Assembly (NCBI GenBank): GCA_034766995.1
Contig: CM068313.1
Location: forward strand, 24,873,012 to 24,937,011
Origin: Acanthacorydalis orientalis
Taxonomy: Eukaryota > Arthropoda > Insecta > Megaloptera > Corydalidae
DNA length: 64,000 nucleotides
Direction: 5' to 3'
Shown here: piece by piece, positions 13,490 to 25,145 of the stretch
Position numbering within the stretch: position 1 is the first letter of the stretch
Layout: every line of letters starts with the position of its first letter
Made by a program: the position numbers and the translations under genes
The notes under the pieces: model-generated
Told to the model about the DNA's origin: nothing
What the model saw: only the letters and a program-made list of their open reading frames with translations
The model's database searches: none

Positions 13490-14070
13490 TTAAGTTGGTA
13501 GGAAAATAATTTCGATTTTTGTTTAGTAAATTCTAACCTTGTTTTTTTTTCAATGAAATTAACATTTCTTCGTGTGCATGTTAATATCATTTTAAAGTGT
13601 ATTTTTTGTTCTATATTTTGGTAAAATCAACTTTCATTTTATTATTAATTTTGCTTCAAATTGGGTTGTTGAATTAAAGATGGAAAAAACCAAAGAAGAG
13701 CATTTTTTTGTACGAGTTTAAAACGGGTGGTAAAGCAGCAGAAACTGCTCATGAATTAAACAATGCTTATGGTGTGGGTATTATTAAGGAACGTACGGTA
13801 CAATGGTGGTTCCAAAACTATCGTGCTGGAGACAAGAGTCTTGAAGATGAAAGAAGGTCGCGGGCGTCCTTCAGTTCATAACGATCAACTGAAGGCGTTC
13901 ATTGAATCAAAACCGCGCACAACAATTCGAGAGCTTGCACAAGTTAGGTGTCAGTTGTCCAACAGTTCTGAACCATTTAAAACAGTAAGGAAATAAAAAG
14001 AGCTCGACAAATGGGTGTCGCACGAACTGAATGAAAACCAATAAACCGCAATTATTTTCTACCAACTTAC
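13490..14070 (+). mobile_element. Internally deleted mariner (Tc1/mariner) element, 581 bp
   Basis: The left end TTAAGTTGGTAGGAAAATAA (13490-13509) is matched in inverted form by ATTATTTTCTACCAACTTAC at 14051-14070. TA dinucleotides directly flank both ends (13488-13489 and 14071-14072), which is the mariner target-site duplication. About 190 bp in, an ATG (13680) opens a mariner transposase-like N-terminus that is then cut short. Full-length mariners are about 1.3 kb, so roughly the catalytic half is gone; the junction is near 14038-14042, where coding-like sequence runs straight into a typical mariner right end. It cannot make a working transposase, but its ends could in principle have been mobilised in trans. 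Confidence 0.88.
13680..14040 (+). pseudogene. Mariner transposase N-terminal fragment, broken
   Basis: Starting at the ATG, MEKTKEEH leads into a T-run (13703-13709) where the frame is lost. The next frame reads GGKAAETAHELN and ERTVQWWFQNYRAGDKSLED, the helix-turn-helix DNA-binding part of mariner transposases. A second shift near 13856 leads to GRPSVHNDQLKAF and the REL motif. An in-frame stop follows at 13994-13996, and past it the same frame reads LDKWVSHELNENQ, a hallmark of the mariner linker. The D,D34D catalytic region is absent. With two shifts and a stop it is a dead fragment. Confidence 0.88.
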
Positions 14071-14230
14071 TAGATACATGTAGAAATAAATCAGAAATAT
14101 TTTCAAAATTATTTGTTAAAATCTAACATTCGCTTCTGTGATATTTAAATTTTTTTCTGAAATATAAATACAGATGATAAAATGAAAAAGTAATCAAGAA
14201 ATAATGGCAATAACTTAATTTCTTAAAAAA

Positions 14231-14235
<5 letters not shown>

Positions 14236-14268
<33 letters not shown>
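14236..14268. repeat. (TA)n microsatellite
   Basis: Lies about 165 bp past the right end of the mariner; a second array is at 14394-14420. Confidence 0.93.
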
Positions 14269-14270
<2 letters not shown>

Positions 14271-14694
14271 GTACAAATAAATTTATGAAAGTGAGGTAGA
14301 GCTTAAAATGAGTGTATTTTTATTATAAAAAAAATGATATTGAAAAGTGATTATATGGTAAAGAAAATTTCAGTAATACATAATCAGTAGCATAATATAT
14401 ATATATATATATATATATAAACAATATTTTAATTATTCTGACATAGGTTAATTACTTACATACTTTAATACAAAAAATGTTCAATTTATGTTATAACTCG
14501 TTTTTGTAATAGAAACTAGACATTATTAAAATAATAAAATTAATAATGAGTTAAGAGTGCATTTTATTAATTGTATTAAAGTTTGTTATGTTTCATAATT
14601 TGTGACTGCAGATTTTTTTATGTAACCATTTGTAAGACTATTTTATTTGTAAGACTATGAGGTAATTTTAAGTTCATGCATACACATACAGAAA

Positions 14695-14759
<65 letters not shown>
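14695..14759. repeat. (CT)n(CA)n(TA)n compound microsatellite
   Basis: Three dinucleotide blocks in sequence: CT (14695-14713), CA (14713-14732), TA (to 14758). Confidence 0.95.
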
Positions 14760-14762
<3 letters not shown>

Positions 14763-17700
14763 CAAACAAACATCTACAGACTTATCATAATTTTGTTGAA
14801 TCCATCAAACAAAAAATTATTTGACATTTATATTTAATAGGTTAAAAATATTTTTCGCAATAACATAAAAATATATTACTATCTAAATTTGATCATTAAC
14901 TCGAAGTGTTTTCAATAAATACTTTTATAGTTTCTTTTAAAACTTTTTAATTATTTTACTAAAAGAATAGTAAACTTATTATTTTTTGAAAATAAATATT
15001 AACTATCTTTCATAATGTTGTTTTATTATAATTTCATATGGAAAAATAATAAAATAGCATGCGATTGTGTTAATTATGTAATTGAAAAAAATTTATAACT
15101 TAATAATATTCAAATAAATTAATTAATTATCTATAAAAGTTTACCTAATGATTAGTTTCATTATTAATTTTTTACTAATAATTAGTTTATATATATATAT
15201 ATATATAATCATTAATAAAATTATTAAATTTAATTTTTTTAACATTAGAATACATATTTTTACTATCCGAAAATAATATAATCATTTAATTTATAGAGTA
15301 CGAATTATAAAAAGATAAAAATATTGTATATATGTGAACAAAAAAAATTTTTGTTAGAAAAATTATTAATGAAATTTGGATGATTTATTAAAAAATGAAA
15401 TTAATTTTAATTCAATATTAAAAATACTTACTATAATATTGCAGATATTTTTATTAATATTTTAAGAATGATTTAAAAGAATGACATATTTTAAAAGAAA
15501 TTATGTAATTTCTATAATTTTCTGTACATTTAATTGTAAATTAATCTCAATACATGTTTTTCATTTATTATTTACATAAATAATTTAAAACATGAGCACT
15601 ATCCGGATAACGTTTTGAGAAGAAATAAAGATGAAAGGAAAAAATAAAATAAGTTAGTAAAATTCGATGTACAATTTTCAATACTTGAACATGAATTGCA
15701 AAAGAATGCAATTAAAAACTATTTTAAATAATTTCATAAAATATGTGTTTTAAATAATATTTGTATTAAAATTAATTGCAGTTTAATTAATTGATTAATT
15801 AATTGAATTTGCTGTTTGCTGTTTGCTTTTAGTTCAGTTTAATTTATATCAATTAAAATTAGCCGTATTCAAAGTAGTTAATACATATTTAATACAAGTT
15901 TTATTTTTAAATTTGCTCTGTAATAAAACTACTCAAGTGGCAAGTACAGCGAGTTAATAAGAAGATAAAAAACTCTTTGCAGTCTGGATGTTATCTGTTA
16001 ATGAACTGGCGAAATGGTTTTACTCAGTCGATTTGGTATTTCACGAGGTATTTTTATGACTTTATCTCACATAGGGTGGTCAAGTAATAATATTAATTCA
16101 TACTACTTTATACTAATGCTGTATTTATGCATACATATCACTGGGCTATTAATATTTGCGATTTTACGTTTATTACGATACGTATTATGATTAACGATTT
16201 TCATTTAATTTTGGGAATATTTTTCGCTGTACGTTTACGATCATGTATACAAATTTATTATTGTCGGCAGTTTACATATGAATAAGAAGTAAAAAAAAAA
16301 ATAAGAAATATATAAAAGGTATCTCAATTACTATTTAATGAAAATTCTTACACTCGTATAGTTTCGAAATATTATTACAGTAATTTATGGATATATTTAT
16401 GAAATTTGTTTATGCGAGTAATGTTATACGTGTTCAAACTATTATTTTTCATTTTTATATGATCATGCTGTTTCCATGTTAAATGACATCATTTATGGGT
16501 TTAAAATAAAAGATTACGTAAAGAAAACTATGTATTTCTAATAAAGTATTTGGTTTTTACGTTGATTATATTTTAATAGTTTATTAAGAATGTAACGTAT
16601 GTTCACTCCATATCTTATTATTTAAAATTTATCGGCCAAATAGGTTTTTCACATTCAAAATAAAATTCATAAAAAATAATAATAAAAAACATGACTAATA
16701 ATAATGTACATTGTTTCGATATTTTATGATAATGAAACAGTATATTCAGAAATATTTTTTGTTTACAAATCAACGGATGTATTGTCAAACTATTACAATT
16801 ATGTGTTTGTTTTTATCCACGTTCCACGGTCATATGTGATGCTCGTATGCAAGTCTCATCATTATCAAGAAATCTACATATTTAATTAGCTAGAAAGATA
16901 ATATGGACCAGATTTCTCTGTTATTATCCTAGTTGTAAAATATTAGTGTTCATATATTTTTTTATTGATGTTCTTTGTAGAAATTTCTCACATTAGCTCC
17001 AGTCAAAGGAACGACCTTCATTAATTTTTTTATGCGATCTGTTAATATACTTTAATTATAGATTCGTATGACTTTAATTATGATCTAACTGTGAGGTGAT
17101 TTCGATTGATAATGCGTACTCAAATTATAAAACCAATATTTTTCACATCGATATTACAGTGAAACCAAAACTGTATGAACTTATTGTGTGTATATATATA
17201 TATATATATATATTAAATATTCATTTAAAACTTCATTAAATCTTTGAAGATTCTCAAAAGGCACAAAAAATAAAACGATTTTATTTAAAATGTAGATTTA
17301 TTTAACTTGATTATTGAAAAGTGGATATTTTTCATTAGATAGCAAGAAAATACATTACGCCAGTGAAGATTAGAGTAACATATTTTAGTGCCATCGGTTC
17401 GAATTAAATCTTAGAATATTGCTTTCTTCTCATGAAAAGGATATTATTCATCTGGCTTTCCTGGGAAAAATAAATTCGGACAGAGTTAATTAGTCACTGC
17501 GTTATTGATATAAACAAGATTGAAATATTTACATTGGACAACATTTCTTTTTTGTGTTAATATCTAACTTGAATTATTTTACTAAAAACTATATCGTTTC
17601 CACAATGATACTTTGATTAATGATTTGAAAATTGATTCCTTCCTTAATGCAATTTCGAAACTGCAATTTAGTTTCTAAATATTTATGCATTATGAAACAA

Positions 17701-18089
17701 TACAATTTAAAATAAATTATAATAAAATTCGAATTGAATAATTTGTTATTACACAAAGTTTAATATTAAAAATTATTTTGTCATAGAACATTTATACACA
17801 TATTAATATCAGTTAATACTGATTTCCAAACAAAATCTTTGTTATTAAAACGAGATGACGAAATCTTATTATTAGATTTTTATTTATGTTGATTAAAATT
17901 GATTAATATCTATTGACTGCTATAATAGATAAAAGAAGTTTAATTTTTTAAATTGGATAAGTTGGATTTCGAAACCTACGTTAATTGTATACTATAATAG
18001 TAAGATGATTGATACACGTTTTAATTGTTAGTTTATAAACAAAACTGTGACTGTGTAATTACAATTAATCATAGTTAAATAGTTCAATG

Positions 18090-18141
18090 CACACACACAC
18101 GCACATATATGTATATATATATACAGTGTGTGTGTGTGTGT
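18090..18141. repeat. (CA)n(TA)n(TG)n hairpin-forming microsatellite
   Basis: A CA run on the left, a TATATGTATATATATATA core and a TG run on the right make an imperfect palindrome. Confidence 0.9.
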
Positions 18142-18423
18142 TAATTAAAGGCAGTATAAAAAAGTTTTGTTCTTATTTTAATCAGCTATAGAAAATATAT
18201 TAATAATTTAATTAATTTTTTACATTTTTACATAGTTATGCATGCGATAACTGATAAATAAGTGAGAAAGAATTATATTTATTAAAAATTGATGTCAGTT
18301 TCGTTAATTATTTTTAATGAATATTATATTAGTAACACATTATATTAATTACCAAGATGCTAATTATTTTTAAGTTTTCAATACAATTTTAATCATAATT
18401 AGGTAATAAAAGAAAGAAAAATT

Positions 18424-18436
18424 ATATCTATCTATC

Positions 18437-18472
<36 letters not shown>

Positions 18473-18482
18473 AATATAGATA
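18424..18482. repeat. (TATC)n/(TA)n microsatellite
   Basis: Short TATC repeats run into TA arrays interrupted by AAATA. Confidence 0.9.
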
Positions 18483-18929
18483 TACTAAAAAATTTGTGCA
18501 CCAGTATATTAAACATTTCGTTTCAAACATAATATAGCAGACATTTTTGAAAGACAGTTCGATTTTTGTCGAATTTATGTACTGAATATTTATATAGATA
18601 TCTTCATAGATTTCGATACATTTGCTTGTATAATATTACACGTTATTGTTTTATTACGTTTCAAATAATTATATTAGCAAACATATAATGTTAAATTCAT
18701 ATGAGTTTTAAATTATATTAATGTATAATTATACATTTGTGAGATTCAGTGACTTCATTCTTGACACTTAAATAATAAAAAAATATGATCTTCTTTTTCT
18801 TTTAAAGAAGTATACTTGATGTGTTAATATTGATAATTAGAATTTTGATTTATCATTATTATTCTGATAAGTAATCATTTATTTTGTACTTTTGAAGACA
18901 AAATACATTGATTATATCAAGACAATTGG

Positions 18930-18931
<2 letters not shown>

Positions 18932-18976
<45 letters not shown>
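18932..18976. repeat. (TA)n microsatellite
   Basis: Uninterrupted TA array of about 44 bp. Confidence 0.95.
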
Positions 18977-18979
<3 letters not shown>

Positions 18980-19279
18980 GTAGAAATATGTAATAAGAAT
19001 TAAATTTAATGCATATTTCAATCATACCGATGGTGTTAAAAATTTAAATAAATCGTTTGTGAACTGCTGCAATAATGATAACCCATAGGATAGATATATG
19101 TATATACACTCACATAAAATATAACTTCCACTCATATATATTCTGCATACTAACCATTGCGTTCGAATGTTGTACAATCAATAAGTTGCGTGGAAAATGA
19201 TTTCATCTTAATTAGAAGCCATAAAATAACCAATCACGTTCCATAATGGTTAATAAGAGCTGTTTGATTGTCGGCTACA

Positions 19280-19312
19280 CGCTGATCATTGCTCTAATTA
19301 ATTTGATCAGCG
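19280..19312. repeat. 9-bp inverted repeat around a TAATTA core
   Basis: CGCTGATCA (19280-19288) and TGATCAGCG (19304-19312) are perfect inverted copies with 15 bp between, which contain CTAATTAATT. It sits in a GC-richer island (19150-19340) that also has TAATTAG and CCATAAAA, homeodomain-type motifs. Confidence 0.6.
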
Positions 19313-19504
19313 GGTACTATTGAACGCGAATTAGAGTTATTAAAAAAAACTATTTGAATTTAAAGAATATTTTGATGATTATTTCTGATAAATAGTACTT
19401 TTTCATGTGTGTGTGTATATATATATATACTCGTACGAACATACAAACATACACATTTGTTTGTCTGTTATATGTACTTAAAATAATAAATTAATGTCAA
19501 TATA

Positions 19505-19905
19505 GTGCCTGATATATAATTTCAGTCAAATTTAAGAGAAAAAAATGTTAATGAATTCACAGAAACTAATGTAAGATTATTATTAAAAATTAGTAATGGT
19601 ATTTACAACGATTGATTAGTTCTGATTATCTGTAATAATTTATATACAGATTAATAAATTGTGATAATAAATAAGTGATTTTTATGTGTGTGTGTGTATA
19701 TATATATATATATAGTTGTTCTATAAATTTGTATTTAATTTGAAGGATGAGAAATTGACTAGACATATTTTATATAATTTTTGCCAATTTGAAGAGAAAA
19801 ATATGATAATGAATTTAGTTCAACTAATTGATTATTATTAAAAATTAGTTATGGAATTTATCATTAATTAATTTTCAGTATCTGTAATAATTTATGAATC
19901 TGTTA
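19505..19905. repeat. Diverged tandem duplication, about 255-bp period
   Basis: The core at 19527-19653 is repeated with substitutions and small indels at 19785-19903. Shared landmarks in the same order are AATTTRAGAGAAAAA, ATTATTATTAAAAATTAGT and TCTGTAATAATTTAT. A (TG)n(TA)n array (19685-19714) separates the copies, and a similar array with TATACTCGTA lies before copy 1 (19406-19434) and after copy 2 (about 19929). A weaker trace of a further unit may lie at 20205-20240. No coding potential. Confidence 0.7.
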
Positions 19906-19968
19906 GTGACAGCGGGAGTTAAACTTGTATATATATATACTCGTATATGTATATGTATATATTATACA

Positions 19969-20179
19969 CAATGGCGCATCCAGAGACCATCTCTTGAAAA
20001 TGCTTTTATATACACAGAGAGATTAATGTAACTACTGACTGACTGAAGTAATTCAAAAGCTTTGTAACAAGAATATTAAATTTTTATAAATACCTAATGA
20101 ATTTTATTGAATTCACATTAAAAAAAATGTACACATTCAACACGCCCCCCCCCCCGATTAAATCTTGAGAACGCCATTG
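19969..20179. mobile_element. Short MITE-like element with CAATGGCG inverted ends
   Basis: CAATGGCG at 19969-19976 is mirrored by CGCCATTG at 20172-20179, giving a 211-bp unit with 8-bp perfect terminal inverted repeats. It carries an 11-base C run (20145-20155), very unusual in this AT-rich DNA, close to the right end. The ends resemble the CAGTGGCG-type termini of hAT-like elements with a G/C homopolymer near one end; this family call is from memory and weak. Both flanks are TA/TG microsatellite, so a target-site duplication cannot be read. No coding capacity. Confidence 0.5.
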
Positions 20180-20750
20180 TATGTGTATATATATATATAT
20201 ATATACATATTTCATAAATCTGTGTATAAATTCAGGAAGGAAAAACAAAACATTTAAGGAGTGTATTCACATTTAAAGTGAATTATAATAAACGACCTAA
20301 ATAGTGTTTATATACTGACAAAATATAAATTTGATTTCTTAATTAATCCACACTCATTTACTTTTCCATTTAGTAATAGTATTCCTATTTAAAAATGAAA
20401 TTATCTCAAGTTACGACATATTCATTTGACATTTGATGTATTTCGTATACGATACATTCCATAGAAGCTGAAAATATTAATTGATGCAATATTAAAGGAG
20501 TAACAGTTATATCACTTTATCATTATTTTTGATGGATTGTTTTTAATTTGTATTTCTTTCAAAATACGCATTTAACATTTTTTTATAGTAATTTAATCAT
20601 TAATAAAGTATCATACGTATTCAATTTTACATCAATTTTCTTTTAGAGTTTTTTCAATCGTTTGAAATGACCTATTTTCATGTTACACAACACTATTGTA
20701 ATTATAAACACACATACATTCATATAAATATACGTACTTTATATACATAC

Positions 20751-20823
<73 letters not shown>
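20751..20823. repeat. (TA)n microsatellite, long
   Basis: About 70 bp of TA with one ACATA interruption near the left end; one of the longest arrays in the window. Confidence 0.95.
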
Positions 20824-20825
<2 letters not shown>

Positions 20826-21078
20826 GTTTTAGGAATTTAAGCATAATTAGTAAAAAATATCCATTCAATACAAAAAGATACTTAAACAGAAAAATTAATA
20901 GATAATTATGTGAAATAATACGTAACATTTTTAAACCCAGAGAATGTTATTGAGTATTTGAGTGCAAATTTTAAAATATAACGTTTTTATTTCTGGACTA
21001 AAATAATATTTTTTATTCGTTGAATTGAAACTAAATTTATTGTTTTAAATAATAATAAAAATAATGATTATATAAACA

Positions 21079-21079
21079 T

Positions 21080-21150
<71 letters not shown>
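21079..21150. repeat. (CA)n(TA)n(CA)n microsatellite
   Basis: About 24 bp of CA, then over 40 bp of TA, then a short CA run. Confidence 0.95.
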
Positions 21151-21929
21151 AGATTGAAATGTATTTAAATATAAATATGGTTCTTATTTCAAGATTTGAA
21201 TTTGGCTGTTATCATTGTTGTAATATACATGTTTCGTTTAAAATATTATTTACTTTTTAAAACAAATTTCAAAATTTATTTTATTCATAATATTAAAAGA
21301 AAATGTTTACCATGTCGAATTGAATTTCTGTTGATAATTTTATTTTATGATTTTATTTTTATTTTTTATAAATTTACTTAATTGATTTTAAAATAAAAGA
21401 AATGAGAAATTATGTATTTTGATATAAATATATTAAAATCGAATTAGAATTATGAAATGATTTTTTTTAGTATACATAAAGTTGTTGTCGATTTTGCATT
21501 GAAAAATTCTATTACATATGTTTGGTGCAAAAATGAATAACAAGTTAAATTAATTTTTAATTTACTTATTATTTTCATATTATGATTTTTATTATTATTT
21601 TAAATTATTATTTCTTTTTCTAAGTTTGTGTTTTTGTTTGTGTTTAAATTTATTTTATTTTTTAATATTTTTTTAAAATGTCGTGCTGGAAAATATATTT
21701 AATGAGTTATATATAATTTTTTTAATAATTTTGTACTTGTAAGTGTATTTTATACTTATTAATGATTCACATCATAAAGACATTTACATTTGGTTGATTT
21801 CGTCTGATTTTCTTGATAATGAAGAGGGAGATTTCATAAAATTTTCATTACCCATATTTTCTAAACAAGTTAAAAAAGTAATTCTATGGAATTGAAAAAG
21901 AATATTGAAACATACATTATTCGCATCAG

Positions 21930-21932
<3 letters not shown>

Positions 21933-21979
<47 letters not shown>
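21933..21979. repeat. (AT)n microsatellite
   Basis: Uninterrupted AT array of about 46 bp. Confidence 0.95.
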
Positions 21980-21982
<3 letters not shown>

Positions 21983-22424
21983 GCATTAATTGGTATAGAT
22001 TGTGAAAAGAAATCAGTCCGTTATAATTACTTTAATTATTGATACGTTAAGTAAAGAAGCAACTGAAGTTTATGATGTTTCTTTTGGCGGTATAGTATAA
22101 ATTGCACAATATAAATAAAGTAAAACATTAAAACATGTTTCGAGTATTTACATAGTCAAGTATAAAAAGTTAAGTAAAAATATAATTCCGAAGAGAAACT
22201 GATTTCATGAAAATAATTAAGTTAATGGTCCTGTCGAATATTAACGATGCAGATCAATTTAGGTCAATTAGAAAATATCATGACTTTTGTTTGCGTGTGA
22301 ATATTTCGAATCAATTAAAGCAATAAAAATAAAATGACATACAAGAATCATATTGACACGTTGATTTTTTTTAATTACTTTCCAACTCAAATATAAAAAA
22401 GGAAATAAAACTTTCGAGAGTATA

Positions 22425-22885
22425 ATTAGGCACGCGTGTATTAATTAGTATTTATTTTTTTTTATAACAATATTCCACGAATGGAAAATATTTTTGTTTG
22501 TTCGTGTAACCAATCCAGCGAAGTCTACTTATTGATAAATGAGTAAAAAGCATTTTAAACGACACGCATGCATTTATCAACGACTTAATAATTATCGAGA
22601 CAATTAATGAAGAAAAAAATACGCACATTGGTTTCTGTTTTTAACGGACCAATAGCCAGTTGGCAGTATTTTAGTCGTGTCAAGAGCAGGTGGTTTTCTT
22701 ATTACACAAGACACAAAGTGTGTGTGTATACATTTAAATTAAATTTGAGGTCATATTTTTTACGATATGAACATTTTGTTTTATATGTTTTGAGATCATT
22801 TCAGTGGTGATAAAATAACAGCTTGCTTTCATTGCAAGTAAAACCTATTGGATAAAGTTTCCGTGTGGGAATTAATTAATTCCAA
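22425..22885. promoter_or_regulatory. Candidate proneural-type enhancer 3' of the ASH gene
   Basis: A GC-richer island about 1-1.4 kb past the ASH stop codon. It holds a Hairy/Hey-type GGCACGCG (22429-22436) in which CACGCGTG is itself palindromic. It also holds a perfect proneural E-box GCAGGTGG (22686-22693, consensus GCAGSTGK) with an N-box CACAAG 12 bp further on (22705-22710), and a Su(H)/CSL site TGTGGGAA (22864-22871). The last overlaps a perfect 16-bp palindrome GGAATTAATTAATTCC (22868-22883) that contains homeodomain cores. E-box plus N-box plus Su(H) is the known grammar of Drosophila sensory-precursor autoregulation and lateral inhibition. Function here is inferred. Confidence 0.45.
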
Positions 22886-23703
22886 AGGTTACAATATTTT
22901 ATCGAAAAATACAAGTAAAACTCATTGTTCAAATATGGAAAAATTAGTGTTTTTTTTTAATAATTGTTATTGATTTCCAAGTAATCGAATTATCTTTTTA
23001 TAAAAACAACTGAAATATCAACGGCATAATTATAATTTACCTTAATTGTATCAATAAAAACAATATTAACTGAAAAACAGAACTTAATAAAGAAACAGCA
23101 ATTAAAATAAATTTATTGAAAATATGCATAAAGATGACATTTCCCTAAAGACTGAAAAAAATATTAAGTAATTATTTTTATTTATTTCAAAATTAAAATG
23201 TATTAAAAAATTTTGTCATAACTTTCAGAAACGGAAGTTAATAAACTGATGTATTATTTTTATGTTAAATATAATTAGCGAGGAAATAAGCCGTTCTGAT
23301 AAAAATGAAATTATATAAAAGTACAATTATATAATTAACTGAGATTAATTTCTAGTGTTCAATATTTATTCTCATTAATATTTTGAATCAAAATTATTTA
23401 AAGTATTACTGTTTATTTGATGCGGTGTTTTATAAATACAAAAAATAAATCAAGAATGATAAATATATAAACTAATTAAAAAAATATTTATAAGACTAAT
23501 ATATATTTTTATAAATAAGTACTGTTTATTTTTTATGGAAAAATTATGTCTTTAAATTTTGAAGTATAAGAAAGAAAAGTCTAATGAAAAGAATAATTTT
23601 ATATTTATATATACATCCTATAATTTATTTATTGTTTATGACATTGACCTTGGGTAATAAGTTTAATTGAAATACGTGCGGGTCTGAACGAGTTAAACTT
23701 TGT

Positions 23704-23709
23704 TTTATT
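23704..23709 (-). terminator. Candidate polyadenylation signal AATAAA of the ASH gene
   Basis: Read on the minus strand this hexamer is AATAAA, about 150 bp after the TAA stop codon. Another AATAAA lies at 23624-23629. In DNA this AT-rich the hexamer is common, so the choice is tentative. Confidence 0.4.
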
Positions 23710-23858
23710 ACATTATTTTTGATCAAAACTAATAACTATCAATTTTACAATTATACGTATCTGTTTTTTTTTTAAATATATAAATACACAATCAATACTT
23801 ACATTTGAAACTTGATATGTAAACTGGCACAAAGTTAACTGATATTTTTAAGTTGTCT

Positions 23859-25145
23859 TTAACTTTCTTCTATCTTAGGACTTTGTCTTTGTTCTTGATT
23901 CCACCAATGCATAGCGTTAATCATGTGGTCTTCGTTTATTGTATGAATCGCATCAACTTCAGTATTCAGTAAAGGGGATCCAATTTGATCTTCACTTAAC
24001 GGTGACTGTGGTATAATTGTTATAACCGATCCTATTCCATCAGATGTAGGTGATAATAATCTAGGACTATTCGGTACAGGACTAATTAAAGTAGAACTTA
24101 TTTTATTATGTATAACACTTCGTGGATGAAGTACTTCAATAGGAGGTAAAGTAGTAAATTGTGTTATATATTGTATTTCTGATGAGTGATCAATAACTGA
24201 ATTCGGCGATAATGAATGCTCACTATAGATATCAGATGATAGAGATGCGTTTGTTTGACTAAATACAGATAAGTCTTGTGATTCTGCGAAATGCATGCCG
24301 GATTCTAATAACGGGGGTTCGATAAGAATATCGTTATCAACTCCTGACAAATCTTCAGCAGAAAGAGCAGGTTGAATGTTTTCTTCATCTTCGTAAGATA
24401 TCTGTGTTGTGATTAATTGAAAAGTATCAGTGCCCGGTATTCTTATGTACTGTTGTATATTTGGTCTTGGAGAACCATTAGCATTTATCGATATGTCATC
24501 ATCGTCAGTAGACGCAATAGAAAAAGGATAATTTTGGCTAATGACTGAGTTCGTAGATACCATTGGGGACGACGGAGAGGGCGATGGAAAGGATGTTATA
24601 GATGATCCCGAAGAAACAGAAGAATTTCCTGTACTATCTGAATCATCGCTAGATAAGAGATCTTCTAAACTTCGAATATACTCAACAGCCATCCGTAATG
24701 TTTCAACTTTACTGAGTTTTTTGTTCGGTCCTCTCGAGTTTCCAGACTGTTCGAACGATGCAGCTATCGCTGCTGGTATATGTTGTCTAAGCGTTGCGAA
24801 TCCGTTATTTACTTGTTTCACTCGGTTTCGTTCACGTGCGTTTCTTCTGGCGACTGCTATCGGTGTAGGGTTGGATACTTTTCCCGTACCGGTTTCTTTT
24901 AACTTGGTCTTCTTAACCGCTTTCTGGTTTACTAAATTGTTTTGGATTAAAACACTAGATGCGTTACTATTAGGTATCACTGCTTGTTTTTGTGTGGGTG
25001 ACGTGTCTTTACGCACAATAATGACATCTCTATTATTGTTTATAATATTGTTTTTGTTTGTAACATTGTTATTAACCGCTTGCTGCAAAATATTTAGTTT
25101 ATGAGGTGATGTTGCAGAAAACGTAACAACGCCGATTGTAGCCAT
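23859..25145 (-). CDS. ASH: Achaete-scute homolog, proneural bHLH transcription factor
   Basis: Encodes 428 residues in one uninterrupted frame, as expected for the normally intronless achaete-scute genes. The bHLH domain spans about residues 99-164: basic region [14 protein letters not shown] (100-113) with the DNA-contacting E and R residues, helix 1 to about 124, a loop ending near 142, and helix 2 [20 protein letters not shown] (143-162). The N-terminus is Asn-rich (residues 24-38). A Ser/Pro-rich stretch with repeated SP dipeptides lies at 168-197, DDDD at 214-217, and further SP sites at 354-391. The C-terminus (403-419, [15 protein letters not shown]) resembles the conserved acidic/aromatic tail of ASH proteins. 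Known role of the family: it dimerises with Daughterless/E proteins, binds E-boxes and gives neural or sensory-precursor fate. The protein is longer than Drosophila Achaete, L'sc and Scute. The start is chosen as the first Met; its context AAT ATG G has A at -3 and G at +4. The bHLH also resembles Asense, so asense is the main alternative. Confidence 0.96.
   Translation of the reverse strand: MATIGVVTFSATSPHKLNILQQAVNNNVTNKNNIINNNRDVIIVRKDTSPTQKQAVIPNSNASSVLIQNNLVNQKAVKKTKLKETGTGKVSNPTPIAVARRNARERNRVKQVNNGFATLRQHIPAAIAASFEQSGNSRGPNKKLSKVETLRMAVEYIRSLEDLLSSDDSDSTGNSSVSSGSSITSFPSPSPSSPMVSTNSVISQNYPFSIASTDDDDISINANGSPRPNIQQYIRIPGTDTFQLITTQISYEDEENIQPALSAEDLSGVDNDILIEPPLLESGMHFAESQDLSVFSQTNASLSSDIYSEHSLSPNSVIDHSSEIQYITQFTTLPPIEVLHPRSVIHNKISSTLISPVPNSPRLLSPTSDGIGSVITIIPQSPLSEDQIGSPLLNTEVDAIHTINEDHMINAMHWWNQEQRQSPKIEES

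Larger units (their letters stand above)
14073..19149. other. Gene-free AT-rich DNA
   Basis: Microsatellites plus a 17-bp direct duplication of ATTTGTAAGACTATTTT near 14627-14658. Slightly GC-richer patches at 15995-16085 and 16800-17140. No supportable gene. Confidence 0.65.
20209..22424. other. Gene-free AT-rich DNA
   Basis: Three long TA arrays and otherwise plain AT-rich sequence. The open frame at 21196-21381 has composition-driven residues (Ile, Phe, Tyr, Leu) and is not a gene. Confidence 0.65.

Noticed and set aside
17385..17410. GGTTCGAATT resembling a tRNA T-arm
   Set aside because: No matching D-arm, anticodon arm or acceptor stem in the 70 bases before it.
20683..20928. Frames made of Tyr-Ile repeats (also at 5264, 26327, 28052, 35212, 36495, 38289, 40226, 43535, 55721)
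   Set aside because: They are translations of (TA)n arrays, not proteins.
21196..21381. Hydrophobic 61-codon frame resembling a mitochondrial insert
   Set aside because: No match to any mitochondrial protein I recognise; composition is explained by AT-rich DNA.
24541..25104. 187-codon plus-strand open frame
   Set aside because: It lies wholly antisense to the ASH coding region and has no recognisable domain; it is a shadow of the real gene.
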